A stretch of DNA of 64,000 nucleotides from Puccinia triticina (lineage: Eukaryota > Basidiomycota > Pucciniomycetes > Pucciniales > Pucciniaceae): NCBI RefSeq assembly GCF_026914185.1, contig NC_070567.1:3250001-3314000 (forward strand), read 5' to 3'. This document shows, piece after piece, positions 22,662-34,513 of this stretch. A model generated the notes under the pieces. That model ran no database searches, had not been told where the DNA came from, and was given only the letters and a program-made list of their open reading frames with translations. The first letter of the stretch is position 1. Every line of letters starts with the position of its first letter. Made by a program: the position numbers and the translations under genes.

Positions 22662-23723
22662 TTTGGAATAGTGTGAGACTGGGGATGGAGGAAGTCTGTA
22701 GAGGCCTGGCGAAAGCTTTGATTTAGATTGGTGGGGGGTTGGGCGATGGTGCGGGTGGGGGGAAGGGAATTGAAACTCTGGAATTCGCTTCTCTTTCTTA
22801 ATAGCCTTCTGAAAAAACCTCTTGCCTGCAGATGTTACACGCTGTCAGGTGCTGCCCGTGGCCCCAGATGTCGGGTGTGGACTGCTCCTCAACTCCTCCC
22901 ACACCTTTTCCCGAATCGCCAGTCCCTCTTCTCAGGCGCGGGCAGGCGCAGCCTCCTGTGAGAGTGAGACAGAGAGGCCCTCCTCTGGACTCCACGACAG
23001 GCAGGCTACACCACGGGTGCAAAAAGATATTCCAAAGCCGGATTGAATCCGGCTTGGAAATATTTTCCAGTTCATTCAGAACGGACGTCGCCAGGAACGA
23101 GTCACAGCATCCGCGTTTGGGATATTTTGAGAATATCTCAGAAACCACTTTGAGTGGTTTCTGAAATATTTTGCATAAATTTAGGAAATATTCTCCGGGA
23201 TATTTCCCCCCAAATATTTTGAAAATATCTCAGAAACCACTCAGAGTGGTTTTTACAATCTTTTTGAAGATATTCTTGATGAAAAATCCGAAATATTTGG
23301 GAAAATATCTCCAATCCCACCATATATCCGGCAAAATATTTTGTTAACCAAATTCATGATTTCCGCGCAAAAATCAACCCAAAACTGAACATGTGCGAAA
23401 GTCACAGACACATGAGGGCAGGTGGTTGGCTTGGGATGCCATGGAATGTAAGAATGCGTCACCCGCAGGTCTGTTCCAACCAGGACAATTGATTTAATCC
23501 CTCGAGTCTGGGACCGAGTTGAATGGTGGTAGACTACAAGATGCTGCAAATGCCGTCCATATCAGACTCTTTTCGCATCTCTGTCACAAACGTCTTGACC
23601 CTGATTATCCCCGTCAGCTTCCAGGCTCCGCATTCCTGATCGCGGCCAAATGGGCATACATCACAGAACAATCGTGATCAGCGCGAATCTCGGCCAATTC
23701 AAAGCGGCCCTGGGACTGACTCC
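22662..23723 (-). other. Gene CD upstream region with AT-rich insert
   Basis: Aligns with 2538-3268 upstream of gene A, except for 22952-23355, which is absent there. The alignment continues past the Copia element at 28775-28983. Confidence 0.6.
22952..23355. repeat. AT-rich foldback insert
   Basis: Contains inverted units such as TCAGAAACCACT...AGTGGTTTCTGA and many AAATATTTT palindromes, plus a GCCGGATTGAATCCGGC hairpin. It lies between sequences that are adjacent in the gene A copy. Edges are approximate and no target duplication was confirmed. Confidence 0.5.
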
Positions 23724-24050
23724 TGTTGGAGGCCGGGATGACCAAGGTGGTAAACTTAATCAAGAGCTTATTCATCTTAACTATGCATGTAACCAAATCT
23801 TCTATCTACATGCATAGTTGCGGCTGCGCCTTGTATCTAGTTTAGTTCAGCACGCCGGTACTGGTTCCAATCTTTCCTCACCAAGATTGGACCCGATACC
23901 GGCCGTGCCTGAGCTGACCTGCGACGCACTTCTTGTCGTCAGGTGAGTAATCAATGCCGAGATTGGACCCAATACCGGCCGTGCCTGAGCTGACCTGCGA
24001 CGCACTTCTTGTCGTCAGATTTGCATTCACTCATCCCTGAGTGTCTTATA
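23724..24050 (+). repeat. Copia 5' LTR
   Basis: 327 bp; contains an internal duplication of about 85 bp (GATTGGACCC...GTCGTCAG). Confidence 0.8.
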
Positions 24051-24120
24051 GGTTAAAAGCCGAGCTCTAGGAAACGTTTTTGGGATTTGCGGACAGCTCT
24101 CGGGAGACCAATACCACTGA

Positions 24121-25110
24121 ATGGTCGGAAGAGGAGGAAAATTGAAAGAAATAAAAGAGAAAGCAATCAGAGAAACAGAAGAAAAACAGAGAGAACGACG
24201 AGAATTAGAAGAAGAAGAAAGACTCGAGACAATCAGAAAGATCGAAGAAGAAAGAAAGAACTCATACGCCCAGCCCAACCCACCAATAGCCTCCTCATCC
24301 AACACGCCGATAGCATCTTCATCCAACAACATTGAAATGGCGAATGGACCTACAGCGGACAATTTTTTTCATCTCAAAGCTGAGTTCGACCGACTCAAAG
24401 AAATGGTCACCAACCCGGCGGTCCCAGCTCAAGCCAATGGAGGTAACAGTGTCCTGAACAGCTTCCATAAGAAGCCACTCGACCTCCATTACATGCATAA
24501 CCCGAAGAAAACACGTCTCGCAAAAGGAAAGGCCAACTTCAAAGTGTGGGATCAAGAAATCAATCACACCCTCAAGTATGTCTTCGAGAACGCCGACACT
24601 TTCACCTCTCTAGAAGCCAACTTCAAGAGAAGACTGGCCAAAGACCAAGCAGCCATAGCCTATCTCCTGCGCTCCACGATCAAGACATCTCTACTCGACA
24701 TCGTCAACGGATCCAATTCTGACGACCCATGGACCATCTACACCAGCCTGAAAAGTCAATGCGATCGATCCGATCTACAGCACAAACTCGACCTTGTCAA
24801 CCAGTTTGCTGATCTGATGGCAAACAGATCGGTCCCCGGCACCGACGTCGATCTTGCAAAATGTAGTAAAATATGGGCAGAGATGACACAGTTGAAAATC
24901 TCGTTTGAAGAAATGGGAGGGCTATGTTTGCAAAACAGTTTCTCGGCACCAGTTGGAATCGACGCGAAGACTTTCGAATTCGTTGTTAGCCAAAAGCTCG
25001 AATCCTCGACCGCCGTCAGCATGAGCGATGTCATGACAGTAATCCAGTCAGCTACAGGAAAATCTCAACAAAAGGCGACAGCAACTATTGATGATCCGTA
25101 CCAACCTTGA
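24121..25110 (+). CDS. Copia gag (capsid part)
   Basis: 329 codons. The N-terminus is a Glu/Arg/Lys-rich coiled coil; the core is a UBN2/copia-type gag domain (FKVWDQEINHTL, KDQAAIAYLLRSTI, DPWTIYTSLKSQC). The frame ends CCT-TGA at 25105-25110, within a 70-base overlap with pol in the +1 frame. The zinc knuckle lies in the pol frame, so the full gag needs the frame change or a separate start. The ATG at 24121 is the first after the LTR and leader. Confidence 0.75.
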   Translation: MVGRGGKLKEIKEKAIRETEEKQRERRELEEEERLETIRKIEEERKNSYAQPNPPIASSSNTPIASSSNNIEMANGPTADNFFHLKAEFDRLKEMVTNPAVPAQANGGNSVLNSFHKKPLDLHYMHNPKKTRLAKGKANFKVWDQEINHTLKYVFENADTFTSLEANFKRRLAKDQAAIAYLLRSTIKTSLLDIVNGSNSDDPWTIYTSLKSQCDRSDLQHKLDLVNQFADLMANRSVPGTDVDLAKCSKIWAEMTQLKISFEEMGGLCLQNSFSAPVGIDAKTFEFVVSQKLESSTAVSMSDVMTVIQSATGKSQQKATATIDDPYQP

Positions 25111-28100
25111 TGCAATAAACGCAATCCGAGCAAACCAAGGAAGATATGCACCACCCCATCGCCGAACTCAGCAGTATTCCCAAGCACATAAACCAGCAGT
25201 GATTCAGCAAAACGCGTTACCAACCTCAGCACCAAAGCCCCACCTCTCCATTGAAAAAGCAACAGCTTATTGCGGTGTGCCTCTCAACAGTACTCTCGTC
25301 GGCATACACGGACCCCAGTGCTATTACTGTAAGCAACATGGTCACTGGTACAACAACTGCAAGGCCTTTTGGGACGACGTAACATCTGGCGTGATTGGTC
25401 CGCCACCTGAAGAACATGACTCCCCAGGCTCGAATTATCTACCACCAGATCGACCATTTGGGAAGAACAATCGCCTCCGGCAACTCGATGTTCCGGAAAT
25501 CAGCGACGGCAAGATACTGTTGGATTCAGGTGCCTCGACTCATGTGAGTGGTTCCCTGGATCTATACACGTCTAGACAGCGATTGCCAACTCCTAGAAAG
25601 ATCCTCCTGGCGGTAGCTGACTGCTCGGTCGATGTTAGCTTCAAGGGCACGATTTCAATACCAACGAAACAAGGGACGGTGACAGTTGAAGACGTGTACT
25701 ACTGTCCGGGGGTCGACGGGATCATCTTGTTGATAGCACGTTTAACCAACGCTGGGTGGAAGTTATCATTTCAAAATCAGGACGCTCTACTTACTAGCCC
25801 AACCAACGTAGTTTTTAAAACATTGTACAAAAACTATTGCTGGTTTCTAAGTAATTTAAACGATTCACTACTACTAAATAAAGTCACCCAGAGGCCGTCA
25901 TTTGATCCATTCCTTTGGCACCGTCGCCTCGGCCATGTCTTGGAAGAGGTTGTGAGAAAGTACCTAAACCAACACTATCCAGAAGAAATCGAAGGAAAAG
26001 TCTGGGCTTTCTTTTTCTGTCAACAATGCGCAACTTCGAAGAGTATCGACAAGAAGTCTCCGGGAGGAAACTCGCTAATACCCCGAGATGAACCGCTGGA
26101 CTTCTTGGTCTCGGATGTGGCAGGACCTTTCCCGCCCGATATGTCAGGAAAACAATACGTGCTGACCATGCGCAATCACGCATCGACCTACATCTGGTGC
26201 GACGTAATGGCCGAGAGGAGCGAGGTACCTGGAAAAATAATGGCGTGGCTTCATCACCTGAAGAACACATTCGGCAGGTATCCCAAGAACCTACGGTGCG
26301 ACAACGCGCCGGAATACACAGCCTCACTGAAGAAACAACTAGTACCGATAGGAGTTTCGTTAGCACCAGTGCCACCGTATAGTCCAGAACACAACGGCGA
26401 AGCCGAGAGGGTCAATCAAACGCTAGGAGACATGGCGAGAACAATGTTACACGAGTCGAAAATGCCAAGGCCATATTGGAGCTACGCGTACAGGATGGCG
26501 GCACACATTCACAATTGGATACCCAACAAGAAAATCAAGACGTGTCCACTCACAGCACTCTATGGAATTGAAATTGACCCGAACGTTTTATATCCGTTTG
26601 GTGCGGAGGCAATCGTGCACATTCCATCAGAAAAAAGGGACAAGTTATCTCAGCGAGCCCACGTCGGCAAGCTAATTGGTTATCCGGCCGCCGGAGGTGG
26701 ATGGCTCGTGCACTCATCATATGATGGAAGGATCCTCCATTCGACGTCAGTAATTTTCCCGGAATTCCAACACCTTCCCGTAAAGATAAAGGAGAAGAGC
26801 AAGGGCGACCTAGATTTTATCCTCAATCAACTAGTGCTGAAGCTAGGCAAAGAAGCGACGGAAGAGAACGCTAAAACTGAAGGGCAAGCTATAGCCAACC
26901 TGCCAGTAAACGAAGACAGAAGGCTTCCGCTGAACATCCGCGCTGCACTACGCGCCGTGAATTCTGCAAAATGGATTGATGCTGCCAACTACGAAATCAA
27001 CAAATTCTTTGAGCTCGATGTGTGCGAGGTAGTAGAGCCGTTCGCAGGTGTAAAAGCATTAGGATGTTGATGGGTATTTGCGATAAAAGAGGGACCGGGA
27101 GAGGGTGATGAAGAAATTTTCCGGGCAAGGTACGTGGCAAAGGGATTCAACCAGGTGATGGGGTGAGATTATAACGAGACGTATGCACCGACGGCGTCGC
27201 TAGTAACACTTCGGCTATTGATTTCTTTGGCGATAAAGTACCACTACCCGATAGCAACATTCGACGTAAGCTCAGCCTACCTTTACAGCCCAATAGAGGA
27301 AGAAGTATACCTACAACCCCCAATAGAAATACGACCCGAGCTGAAAGGAAAGATAATGAAGTTGAAAAAGGCGATGTACGGAACCAAACAAGCAGCGCGT
27401 TGTTGGTGGAAGTTTTTCAAAGGAAAAATGGAAAGTCTAGGATTCATTGCATCAGAACTGGAGCAATCACTATACATCTATCGACGAGACAACGATTTCA
27501 TTATCATCTGGCTGCACGTGGACGACGGATTTGCGGTGGCGTCGAACGACGGACTCATGTCGGAATTGAGAGTTGCAATGGAGAAAGACATGAAAATCAA
27601 ATGGTCAGATAAAGTTGCGAAGATCGTCGGCATAAACATCAAGCTGAAGGCGGATGCGGTTGAATTAGATCAAGAAAAACTGGCTGAACAGATAATCAAC
27701 GACTACTCAAGACAAACTTACCCTCAACAAAGTACACTGCCTGATACCGCACTTGAAATACACAAGGGAGAACCAATTGATCAAACAGAATACAGATCAG
27801 TTCTTGGTTCATTGATGTATCTAGCGGCAGGAACCAGACCCGACATATTGTATGGCGTGAATCTTTTGGCACGATACAGCCAGAACCCATCTCACGCGCA
27901 CTGGAAGGCGCTGGACTTCCTGATTGGTTATTTGAAGCGCTCAAAGTCGATGAAGCTAAAATTGGAAGGGAAAGGTGATTCTTTGGATCTTTGGTCGGAT
28001 GCGAATTGGGGTGGCGAGCACAAGAGGTCGACTTCCGGTTTTGTGATTAAACATCTAGGCGATGCCATTGCATGGGGAGCAAAAAGGCAGACGGTGGTGG

Positions 28101-28435
28101 CTCTATCGATGTGTGCGGCAGAATACGTAGCGCTCTCGGACGGATCACAACACCTTGCCAGCCTTTCAATACTACTCGAGGACATTCATCACCCACTGAC
28201 AATGAAAATATTTTGCGACAACGAGGCGGCAATTCTGATTGCAGGTGACAACGCTTCCAAGAAGAAAACAAGGTACTTGATAAGAGCATTCTACTTTATC
28301 AATGATTTTGTACGGGAAAACAAGATACAAATACAATGGACAAGCACTCAACACCAACAAGCGGATATCTTCACCAAGAAACTGGGGCCAAACAAGATGG
28401 CGGCGGCGCTGGAAAAATTGGGACTAGCGGGGTGA
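25040..28435 (+). pseudogene. Copia pol (knuckle, protease, integrase, RT, RNase H)
   Basis: In frame from the overlap with gag: CCHC knuckle (CYYCKQHGHWYNNC), protease ILLDSGASTHVSG, integrase finger (HRRLGH...CQQC), DDE core (VSDVAGPF, LRCDNAPEY, HNGEAERVNQ), RT (FDVSSAYL, MYGTKQAARCWW, WLHVDDGFAV) and RNase H (SDANWGG, TDANWGG-like box, AAEYVAL, IFCDNEAA). Two TGA codons at 27068-27070 and 27164-27166 interrupt the RT N-terminus; both sit where CGA would give the usual GC-R-WVF and G-R-DY. Otherwise the domains look complete. Confidence 0.88.
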
Positions 28436-28446
28436 AGTTTACCAAC

Positions 28447-28769
28447 TTGGGGGGGGATGACCAAGGTGGTAAACTTAATCAAGAGCTTATTCATCTTAAC
28501 TATGCATGTAACCAAATCTTCTATCTACATGCATAGTTGCGGCTGCGCCTTGTATCTAGTTTAGTTCAGCACGCTGGTACCGGTTCCAATCTTTCCTCAC
28601 CAAGATTGGACCCGATACCGGCCGTGCCTGAGCTGACCTGCAACGCACTTCTTGTCGTCAGGTGAGTAATCAATACCGAGATTGGACCCGATACCGGCCG
28701 TGCCTGAGCTGACCTGCGACGCACTTCTTGTCGTCAGATTTGCATTCACTCATCCCTGAGTGTCTTATA
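28447..28769 (+). repeat. Copia 3' LTR
   Basis: About 323 bp, near identical to the 5' LTR; the first bases differ (TTGGGGGGGGATGACC against TTGGAGGCCGGGATGACC), so its left edge is approximate. Confidence 0.75.
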
Positions 28770-28774
28770 ACTCC

Positions 28775-28983
28775 CAGCATGGTAAGCCCGAGTTTCGAGC
28801 CTCTTGCAGACCATTGGTATACGGTTGCTGACCGCTTTCGCTTTCCTCTATTCCAGAATATCATCGACTCCAACCAGTCTGGTCGACTCGGTCACCAGCA
28901 ACCTCTACCATCACTGCTTCATCCAACACCTCTCCCGCGCATTTTCGCAGGATTGCTAGCCTCCCTTGAGCCATCTACCGGTC
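28775..28983 (-). other. Gene CD upstream, distal part
   Basis: Continues the alignment with 3268-3468 after the Copia element. It ends at GTC (28983), the left breakpoint of the inferred inversion. Confidence 0.6.
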
Positions 28984-29444
28984 TGGCAAAGATCAAACAG
29001 TCTAGTTGGGCCCAAACACAGGTTGCTGAAGACTGGTCTAAAGACGACTACCGACGCTTTCCCTTCTCCAAAGACTGCAAAAAATTGTTGCTAACCTTAG
29101 ATCAACAGGAAAAAGGATTGGCAGCAACGATCTTACAGCTTAGAGCAGATCATGCGCCCCTGAACAATTTTCTTTTTGAATCAAAAAACATTTTGGACCC
29201 AAGATGTACTAACTGTTTTGTCCAAGAGAACGCGACACACTTCCTTATGTTTTGCACCAGGTATAAAACAGCTCGGGAGGCTCTCAAGCGGAACCTGCGG
29301 CGCCTAAAATGTGGAGTGAATCCGGACTCTTTCAGGTCAAACATGGACAACCCAAACGCAATGGACGAAGTGGCCAATTTCATCCTAGCAACAAACCAAT
29401 TCCCTAAAATCCGGAAATACATCTCAGCAACAAAAACCACCTAA
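28984..29444 (+). pseudogene. LINE ORF2 C-terminus, displaced by inversion
   Basis: Encodes LAKIKQSSWAQTQ, TILQLRADHAPLNNFLF and a CCHC-like end (CTNCFVQENATHFLMFC), typical of the C-terminal part of Tad/I-type LINE ORF2 proteins. Its first base joins in frame to the RNase H part at 43795 if 28984-43794 is turned round. It stops at TAA at 29442-29444, likely the natural end of ORF2. Confidence 0.75.
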
Positions 29445-30150
29445 CCTGTCCATTCTGCTCCCTTGTCTTATTTCACACTCAGTAATGCTTGTATGTACTA
29501 GCAATGGACTAGGGAACCTAGCACAGACTCCCTGAAGACTGACGGACCTTGGATTATTGGGGGATAATCCGGGGATCCCCGTCTCTTCAGCAGCATGCAA
29601 CAGGTTGTGGGGTCCTTGACGCACACTTAACACAAAGCTTTCTGGTGGAATGGGATCATGGGCTAGGCTTTCCAAAATCCAAAGCTTCTATATCCCCTCC
29701 CCTTTCTACTCTTCCTGCTTTTTTTTTGTTTTTGTTTTCCTCCTTCTCAGTTTCAATTTCCCTTACTTCCAGGCTTCCTCAATTTTCTCCTCCTTTTCTT
29801 CCATGATTCCATCTTGAGAGCATCCACCCTCGTTGCGGTAACTCTTTAGGTAGCCAGCAAGTCTGGCGAGCCTTGGTTGCTTACCTAAACGCAAAACTCA
29901 CCCTTGCCACTCGGTATTGGCTTGATAGCCAACACAAATTTACATACCAAGCCCACCACCACCCTCGTGCCATCCGGTCTTGTCGGTAACATAGCACCTT
30001 CCTCAAGAATGGATCCCGACCAACGCCTTTTTCATTACATGTGGGACATAGAAGAAGAAGAAAGCATTTGACGCCTCCTAGCACTCCGAGAATCTCAATC
30101 CGTCCCCAGAAATCTCAGCCCTGAACCAAGCACCTGTGGCACCTAAATTT
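29445..30150. other. No recognised gene; possible LINE 3' UTR
   Basis: The first part may be the LINE 3' UTR. A pyrimidine-rich stretch spans 29690-29800. A short frame from 30009 (MDPDQRLFHYMWDIEEEES) looks like the start of a transposase but stops at once. Confidence 0.35.
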
Positions 30151-30446
30151 CTTTGGTTCCAAACCAAAGAAAATGGTGGCCATCTCTTCGGCTTGGAACC
30201 GTAGGCCAGGCAGAGCTGGATGAGCTGAGGATGAGCTGGGTCAATTTGCAGGCAGGACCTAGTCTCAAAACCCGCCGCCGGGTGAAAATTGTCAATAGCC
30301 TAGTAGGTTTGCAGCGGACCGTTGACCCGGCAGGTTGCGGTTTCAATTCCCACCGGTCCCACCCTATAATTGGGGGTAGGGGGCAGGTGGGGGGTCAGGT
30401 TTTAGAGGTTAGGGGTTAGGGGTTAGCAGTTAGGGGTTAGGGCAGT
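30150..30446. repeat. Repeat with B-box-like motif and TTAGGGG tract
   Basis: Begins with the palindrome TTTCTTTGGTTCCAAACCAAAGAAA, holds GGTTTCAATTCC (B-box-like) at about 30330, and ends in a degenerate TTAGGGG array (30407-30443) followed by TTTTTTTAAAAAAAAA. A related palindrome is at 31075-31100. Confidence 0.45.
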
Positions 30447-30475
30447 TTTTTTAAAAAAAAACCTTGGCAAGTCGT

Positions 30476-30735
30476 ATACAGATACATGTACAGATAGTAC
30501 ATGTACATGTACAGATAGTACATGTACATGTACAGTACAGATACATGTACAGATACAGATACAGATACAGATACAGATACATATATCTATACAGCAGATA
30601 CATGTACAGATAGTATATGTACATGTACATGTACAGATAGTACAAGTACAGATAGTACATGTACATGTACAGATACAGATACAGATACAGATACAGATAC
30701 AGATACAGATACAGATACATATATATATACAGGTA
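30476..30735. repeat. Microsatellite (ACAGAT)n / (ACATGT)n
   Basis: Runs of ACAGAT and ACATGT hexamers. Long open frames over it are low-complexity artefacts. Confidence 0.9.
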
Positions 30736-30744
30736 CAATACACC

Positions 30745-31018
30745 CAGCCAGCTCACGCAGCTCACGCACAGCTCACCCAGCTCCCGCACCAGCTCACGCA
30801 GCTCACACACAGCTCCCGCACCACCTCACGCAGCTCACGCACAGCTCACCCAGCTCCCGCACCAGCTCACGCAGCTCACACACAGCTCCCGCACCACCTC
30901 ACGCAGCTCACGCACAGCTCACCCAGCTCACGCACCAGCTCACCCAGCTCACCCAGCTCACACGCCAGCTCACGCATGCGGCTCACACAGCTCACGCAGC
31001 CAGATCACCCAGCTCACC
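30745..31018. repeat. Minisatellite CAGCTCACGCA / CAGCTCCCGCAC
   Basis: Tandem 11-13-bp units of CAGCTCACGCA type, with a higher-order unit of about 60 bp repeated twice. Confidence 0.85.
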
Positions 31019-31193
31019 CGGCTGAGCCAGCTCTGGTGCCCCTTTGGTTCCAAGCCAACGAGAATGCCTGGTTTTTCTTTGGTTTGGAACCAAAGAGTTT
31101 TGCGGACAAAACTCAAACCCCGACAGCCCGACGGTGGCCTGGGTTAAGGTCTTGCAGGGTTGGGTTGCCGCAGAAAACACACCCGACCGGTCC

Positions 31194-31600
31194 GCATATT
31201 CCCTCCTTGAAGGATCGTTCCCGCGCGCGCGGGGGACATCCTTCAAGGGTGTGTTACACATAACCAGCGGCATGCCAAACTTGCCAAACATGGCAGTTTG
31301 GCTGCCATTTACAGTCGATCGACTTCACAAAAGTCGATCGACTTCGTTCCTCTTGTCAACATTTTTTCATATCCCCCCCAGGACCTAACCCAGGACCTAA
31401 CCTAAGGGCTGGTTGGGGTGGTTGAGAGGTGGGATGTTGTCGGATTCCGACTTTGTCGAAATCCTAACTTCAAGTCGCGCGAGGTATGGCAGCCAAACTG
31501 CCATGTTTGGCAAGTTTGGCATGCCGCTGGTTGGGTGTAACACACCCTTGAAGGATGTCCCCCGCGCGTGCGGGAACGATCCTTCAAGGAGGGAATATGC
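31194..31600. repeat. Palindromic repeat element, copy 2
   Basis: Inverse copy of 5709-6040 with about 75 extra bases inside (GTCGATCGACTT repeats and a duplicated AGGACCTAACC). Confidence 0.6.
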
Positions 31601-31608
31601 CAACTACA

Positions 31609-34066
31609 CGCCGGGGGTACTTCTTGCCGCGCGGCCGTGTGGATACGACGGGTTGCATCAAATTTGGGAAACCCACGTGGAATTCAGGAATTGTGGGCAC
31701 CCCATCGGAAAAGGACAGAGGTGTGGATTCCTCATCCATCCGACGGGAAAAATGCATGGATTCCACGCCAGGTCATGGACTCCCGGTGGAGTCCATGAGC
31801 GCACAGATCTGTGATTGTGGAAACCACACTTTCACTTATTTGCTATGTGCTTTCCACGGCTGCTCTGATCGGGCAGGATCATGCTTTTGAACATGCTTGT
31901 ATGCAGTCATGACTGTTGATTGCTGGTCTCATCATGCTCCGCCCAGTTAGGTTTTCTTTGACTTCATATCCATCCAAAAGGCCAAGGTCCTCGATCCGCC
32001 TCCCGTCATCATAATGCGAGCTCCTCGAAGCCTGCCCTCCCCTCCTCCAAACTCCTCCGAACTCCTCCAAACTCCTCTGAACTCCTCCAAACTCCCTCCG
32101 AACTCCTCCTGTCCAGTCTCTGCTTGACTCCATGCCTGATCAGAAAAAAAAAACCCCGCCGAGCCCGCCACCCAATACCAACACGCTCCTCTCAACACGC
32201 TGTGAGCCCTTGTCGACCTTTCTCAACCACCTCCTGACTACGGACCCGGTAAGTTGCGCTCCGAGCCCCGGCTCTCTCCATAGAGCTTGAGAAAAACCAG
32301 GCAGCAATTGATCATGTGCATGCTTTACTCTCCAACAATCTCAACAAAACAAGGTACATATCTCTCTTTGGACACATTATCCGAGCTTACCAACCCAAGG
32401 AAGTGTGTGTATGTTGATGACCAGTTGATCCTCAACCAGTTCGTCGCCCAACAAGACATCAAGACCCGGCGCCATGAGCATCTCCTGGGCATCCTTTTGA
32501 GCAGCTCGACTCCCAAGACCCTCGGCAGCATTGTCAGACTGCCCTCTCTCAAGATAACCAGCCATGCGAGAAGCAGCAACAGCAGATGAATGGTTGGGCG
32601 AAGGATGCGGCGGATGGGGAGACTCCTCTATCTACTCGCCACCCTTGCCCTTGTATTTGTCCCCTGGCAGTGGCACCCATCCAGAGCTTCCCTTGATCAC
32701 ACCTCTATCCGTCTCACATTGCAATCCTTCATCTCATCCCCCCCCCCTCTCCTCGTTTTCTTTTTCTCTTTTTTTCCTGTTGTAAAATTGCGTTTTTTGC
32801 TATTCTCATTTGTTTTTTTTTATCCATGATAATGCAGCATCTGCTAACCTGTGGGTAGCAGCTTTCAGTTCAGCTACATAGTGCCAGTTGACTCGAGATT
32901 GTCGGGGAGTGACCCAATGCTCCTGTCAGAAGACGGGGCATCCACGGCCCCTATAGTGTTGTTTGTAAGACGAGGGGAGCTCGCCGCCTCCACGGAATGC
33001 CCGTGGCTTGTGTGGGATCCACGAGATGATCCCGGCGAGGCCACCCTCACGATTCTTGGTGGTGAGCACGTGGGCGTGTGGACTGACAGCCGCTGGTCCG
33101 CCCCCCGCGAGGGTCAGCTGTGGATTCCTGTCTGCTTACAGGAGCGTAGCGGATGTGGGGCTGGTCCATGGAGCGGCGCCCAATGAACCCACGTCGCGCG
33201 GAGCCAGACAGCGCGACAACACTGCGGCTGCGGGGCAGACCCACAATGGGGCAACCCCCGCACAAAGTCTCAGGCCAAGCCGAACTTAGAATACCTAAGA
33301 TCCGACGCCAGAACTTCGTAGGTCCAATCGCCGGAATTTTCACCGCAGTCAACACCGAACTTAACACAAGCGTACCCTCCTCGGGGGAGCGTAGCAACCT
33401 CCAAAGGAGGGACTTGCCTCTAAAGTCGCATGTCTGGCCCTACAGGATTGAGACAAATGGCAGGGAGGACCCTACGCTCCCCCATTTTCCCCAATATCAC
33501 CCTCTAGACTTCCAAATCTCTCCTTGCCTTTGGCACCATTACAATCACCAGCTTCTTGGCTTATTTTCCCCCACTTCAAACTCCCCCATATGCATCCCCC
33601 CTTGTAAGAAACGTCCTGTAAATGTTGTTACATGGTGGATTTCTGTGCCCAATCCCCCCCTTCAAGCCCGCGCGGGCTCAGGGAATTTCAAATTTTGAGC
33701 TCAAAAACCGCTGGATCACCTCTCCAGAACCACTTCACAGTAGGTGGAGTGGGCTAGTAATTATGTGTGTCAGCTAGGTAAAAAACTCTGAAATTGAAGC
33801 TGAGATTGCAGGCTACAAGTCTGTCTACTCAGATTTTTTTAAACTAAAAACTACATTTTTAGAAACATTTTGAAAAGAAAATATGTGTTTTTTTGCCAGA
33901 AATTCTTGAGTCTGTAGGGCCAGTGGTGTTACTTTAGAGGTAAGCCTCTCCTTCGGAGACGCTTCGCGCCTCCTTGGAGAGGCTTTGTTAAGCTTGAGTC
34001 AACACCGCTTGAGGAAAATTTTTGCTCATTTCCGAGTCAGTCCCGCGTGGAGGTACTCCCCGGGTG
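31609..34066. mobile_element. 2.46-kb DNA element, TACA flanks, no ORF
   Basis: The paralogous left locus (5701-5709) lacks it. Ends are imperfect inverted repeats (CGCCGGGGGTACTTCTTG against CACCCGGGGAGTACCTCC) and both flanks read TACA (31605-31608, 34067-34070). No transposase was recognised. It contains microsatellite 32035-32110 (ACTCCTCCAA units), pyrimidine tracts, and a nested MITE at 33358-33997. Confidence 0.55.
33358..33997. mobile_element. 640-bp MITE with 10-bp target duplication
   Basis: Flanked on both sides by GTCAACACCG (33348-33357, 33998-34007). The imperfect TIRs share CTTAACA and, further in, CCTCTAAAGT and CTGGCCCTACAG. A 9-10-bp duplication points to a Mutator-like origin; hAT (8 bp) is the alternative. 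Confidence 0.6.
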
Positions 34067-34513
34067 TACACTCAGGTGAGGAAACAACCAACAGGCTGTG
34101 CTCCGGCGCACTTCCGTGGTTGCTCCGGTTGGACCGGGGAACTGCCTCGTTTGTATACTCTCACTCTCATTCATTCCATCCTGTTCATTCACTTGCAATA
34201 ACTCAGGGAGTCAGGCTCCAATACGTATGGCTTCTTTGGGCGCGATTGGTCAGGATCGGTCTTGTCTCTCGGCTTCTGTGATCCGCTGCATGGAGGCTGG
34301 GATATGCATGGCGTGTTTTTTCTGTGTTTGTTGAGTTTCCTCTGCTGAGATCTGACAGCTCTCATGGCCTGCCCTGGCCCATGACAAATTCTGCACATTT
34401 ATAAAGCCCCACGTACCCATCCAACTTCACCCAACTCCCCAAAAGCCTCAATTGTAGTTTTCACCAGCTGCATCCACAAATTGTCTCCATCCTCCGCCCC
34501 ATTCAACTACGAA
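34067..34513 (+). other. Gene E promoter and upstream region
   Basis: Inverse copy of 5258-5704. It includes the TATA box and CT-rich leader. Confidence 0.55.
34400..34405 (+). promoter_or_regulatory. TATA box of gene E
   Basis: TATAAA 109 bases upstream of the ATG, matching the position in gene B. Confidence 0.4.

Larger units (their letters stand above)
23724..28769 (+). mobile_element. Ty1/Copia retrotransposon, near-complete
   Basis: LTRs 23724-24050 and about 28447-28769, starting TGTTGG and ending GTGTCTTATA. The target duplication is ACTCC (23719-23723, 28770-28774), and the empty site is seen near 3268. Inside are gag and pol in Copia order (protease, integrase, RT, RNase H) with two TGA stops in pol. 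A sequence GGTTAAAAGCC directly follows the 5' LTR and resembles the half-tRNA primer site seen at 46869 and 50407. Confidence 0.9.

Noticed and set aside
30423..31147. Open frames of up to 167 codons
   Set aside because: Low-complexity translations of ACAGAT and CAGCTCACGCA repeats in several frames.
32287..33698. Frames of 100-181 codons in the 2.46-kb element
   Set aside because: No recognisable domain, and two of them cross into the nested MITE.
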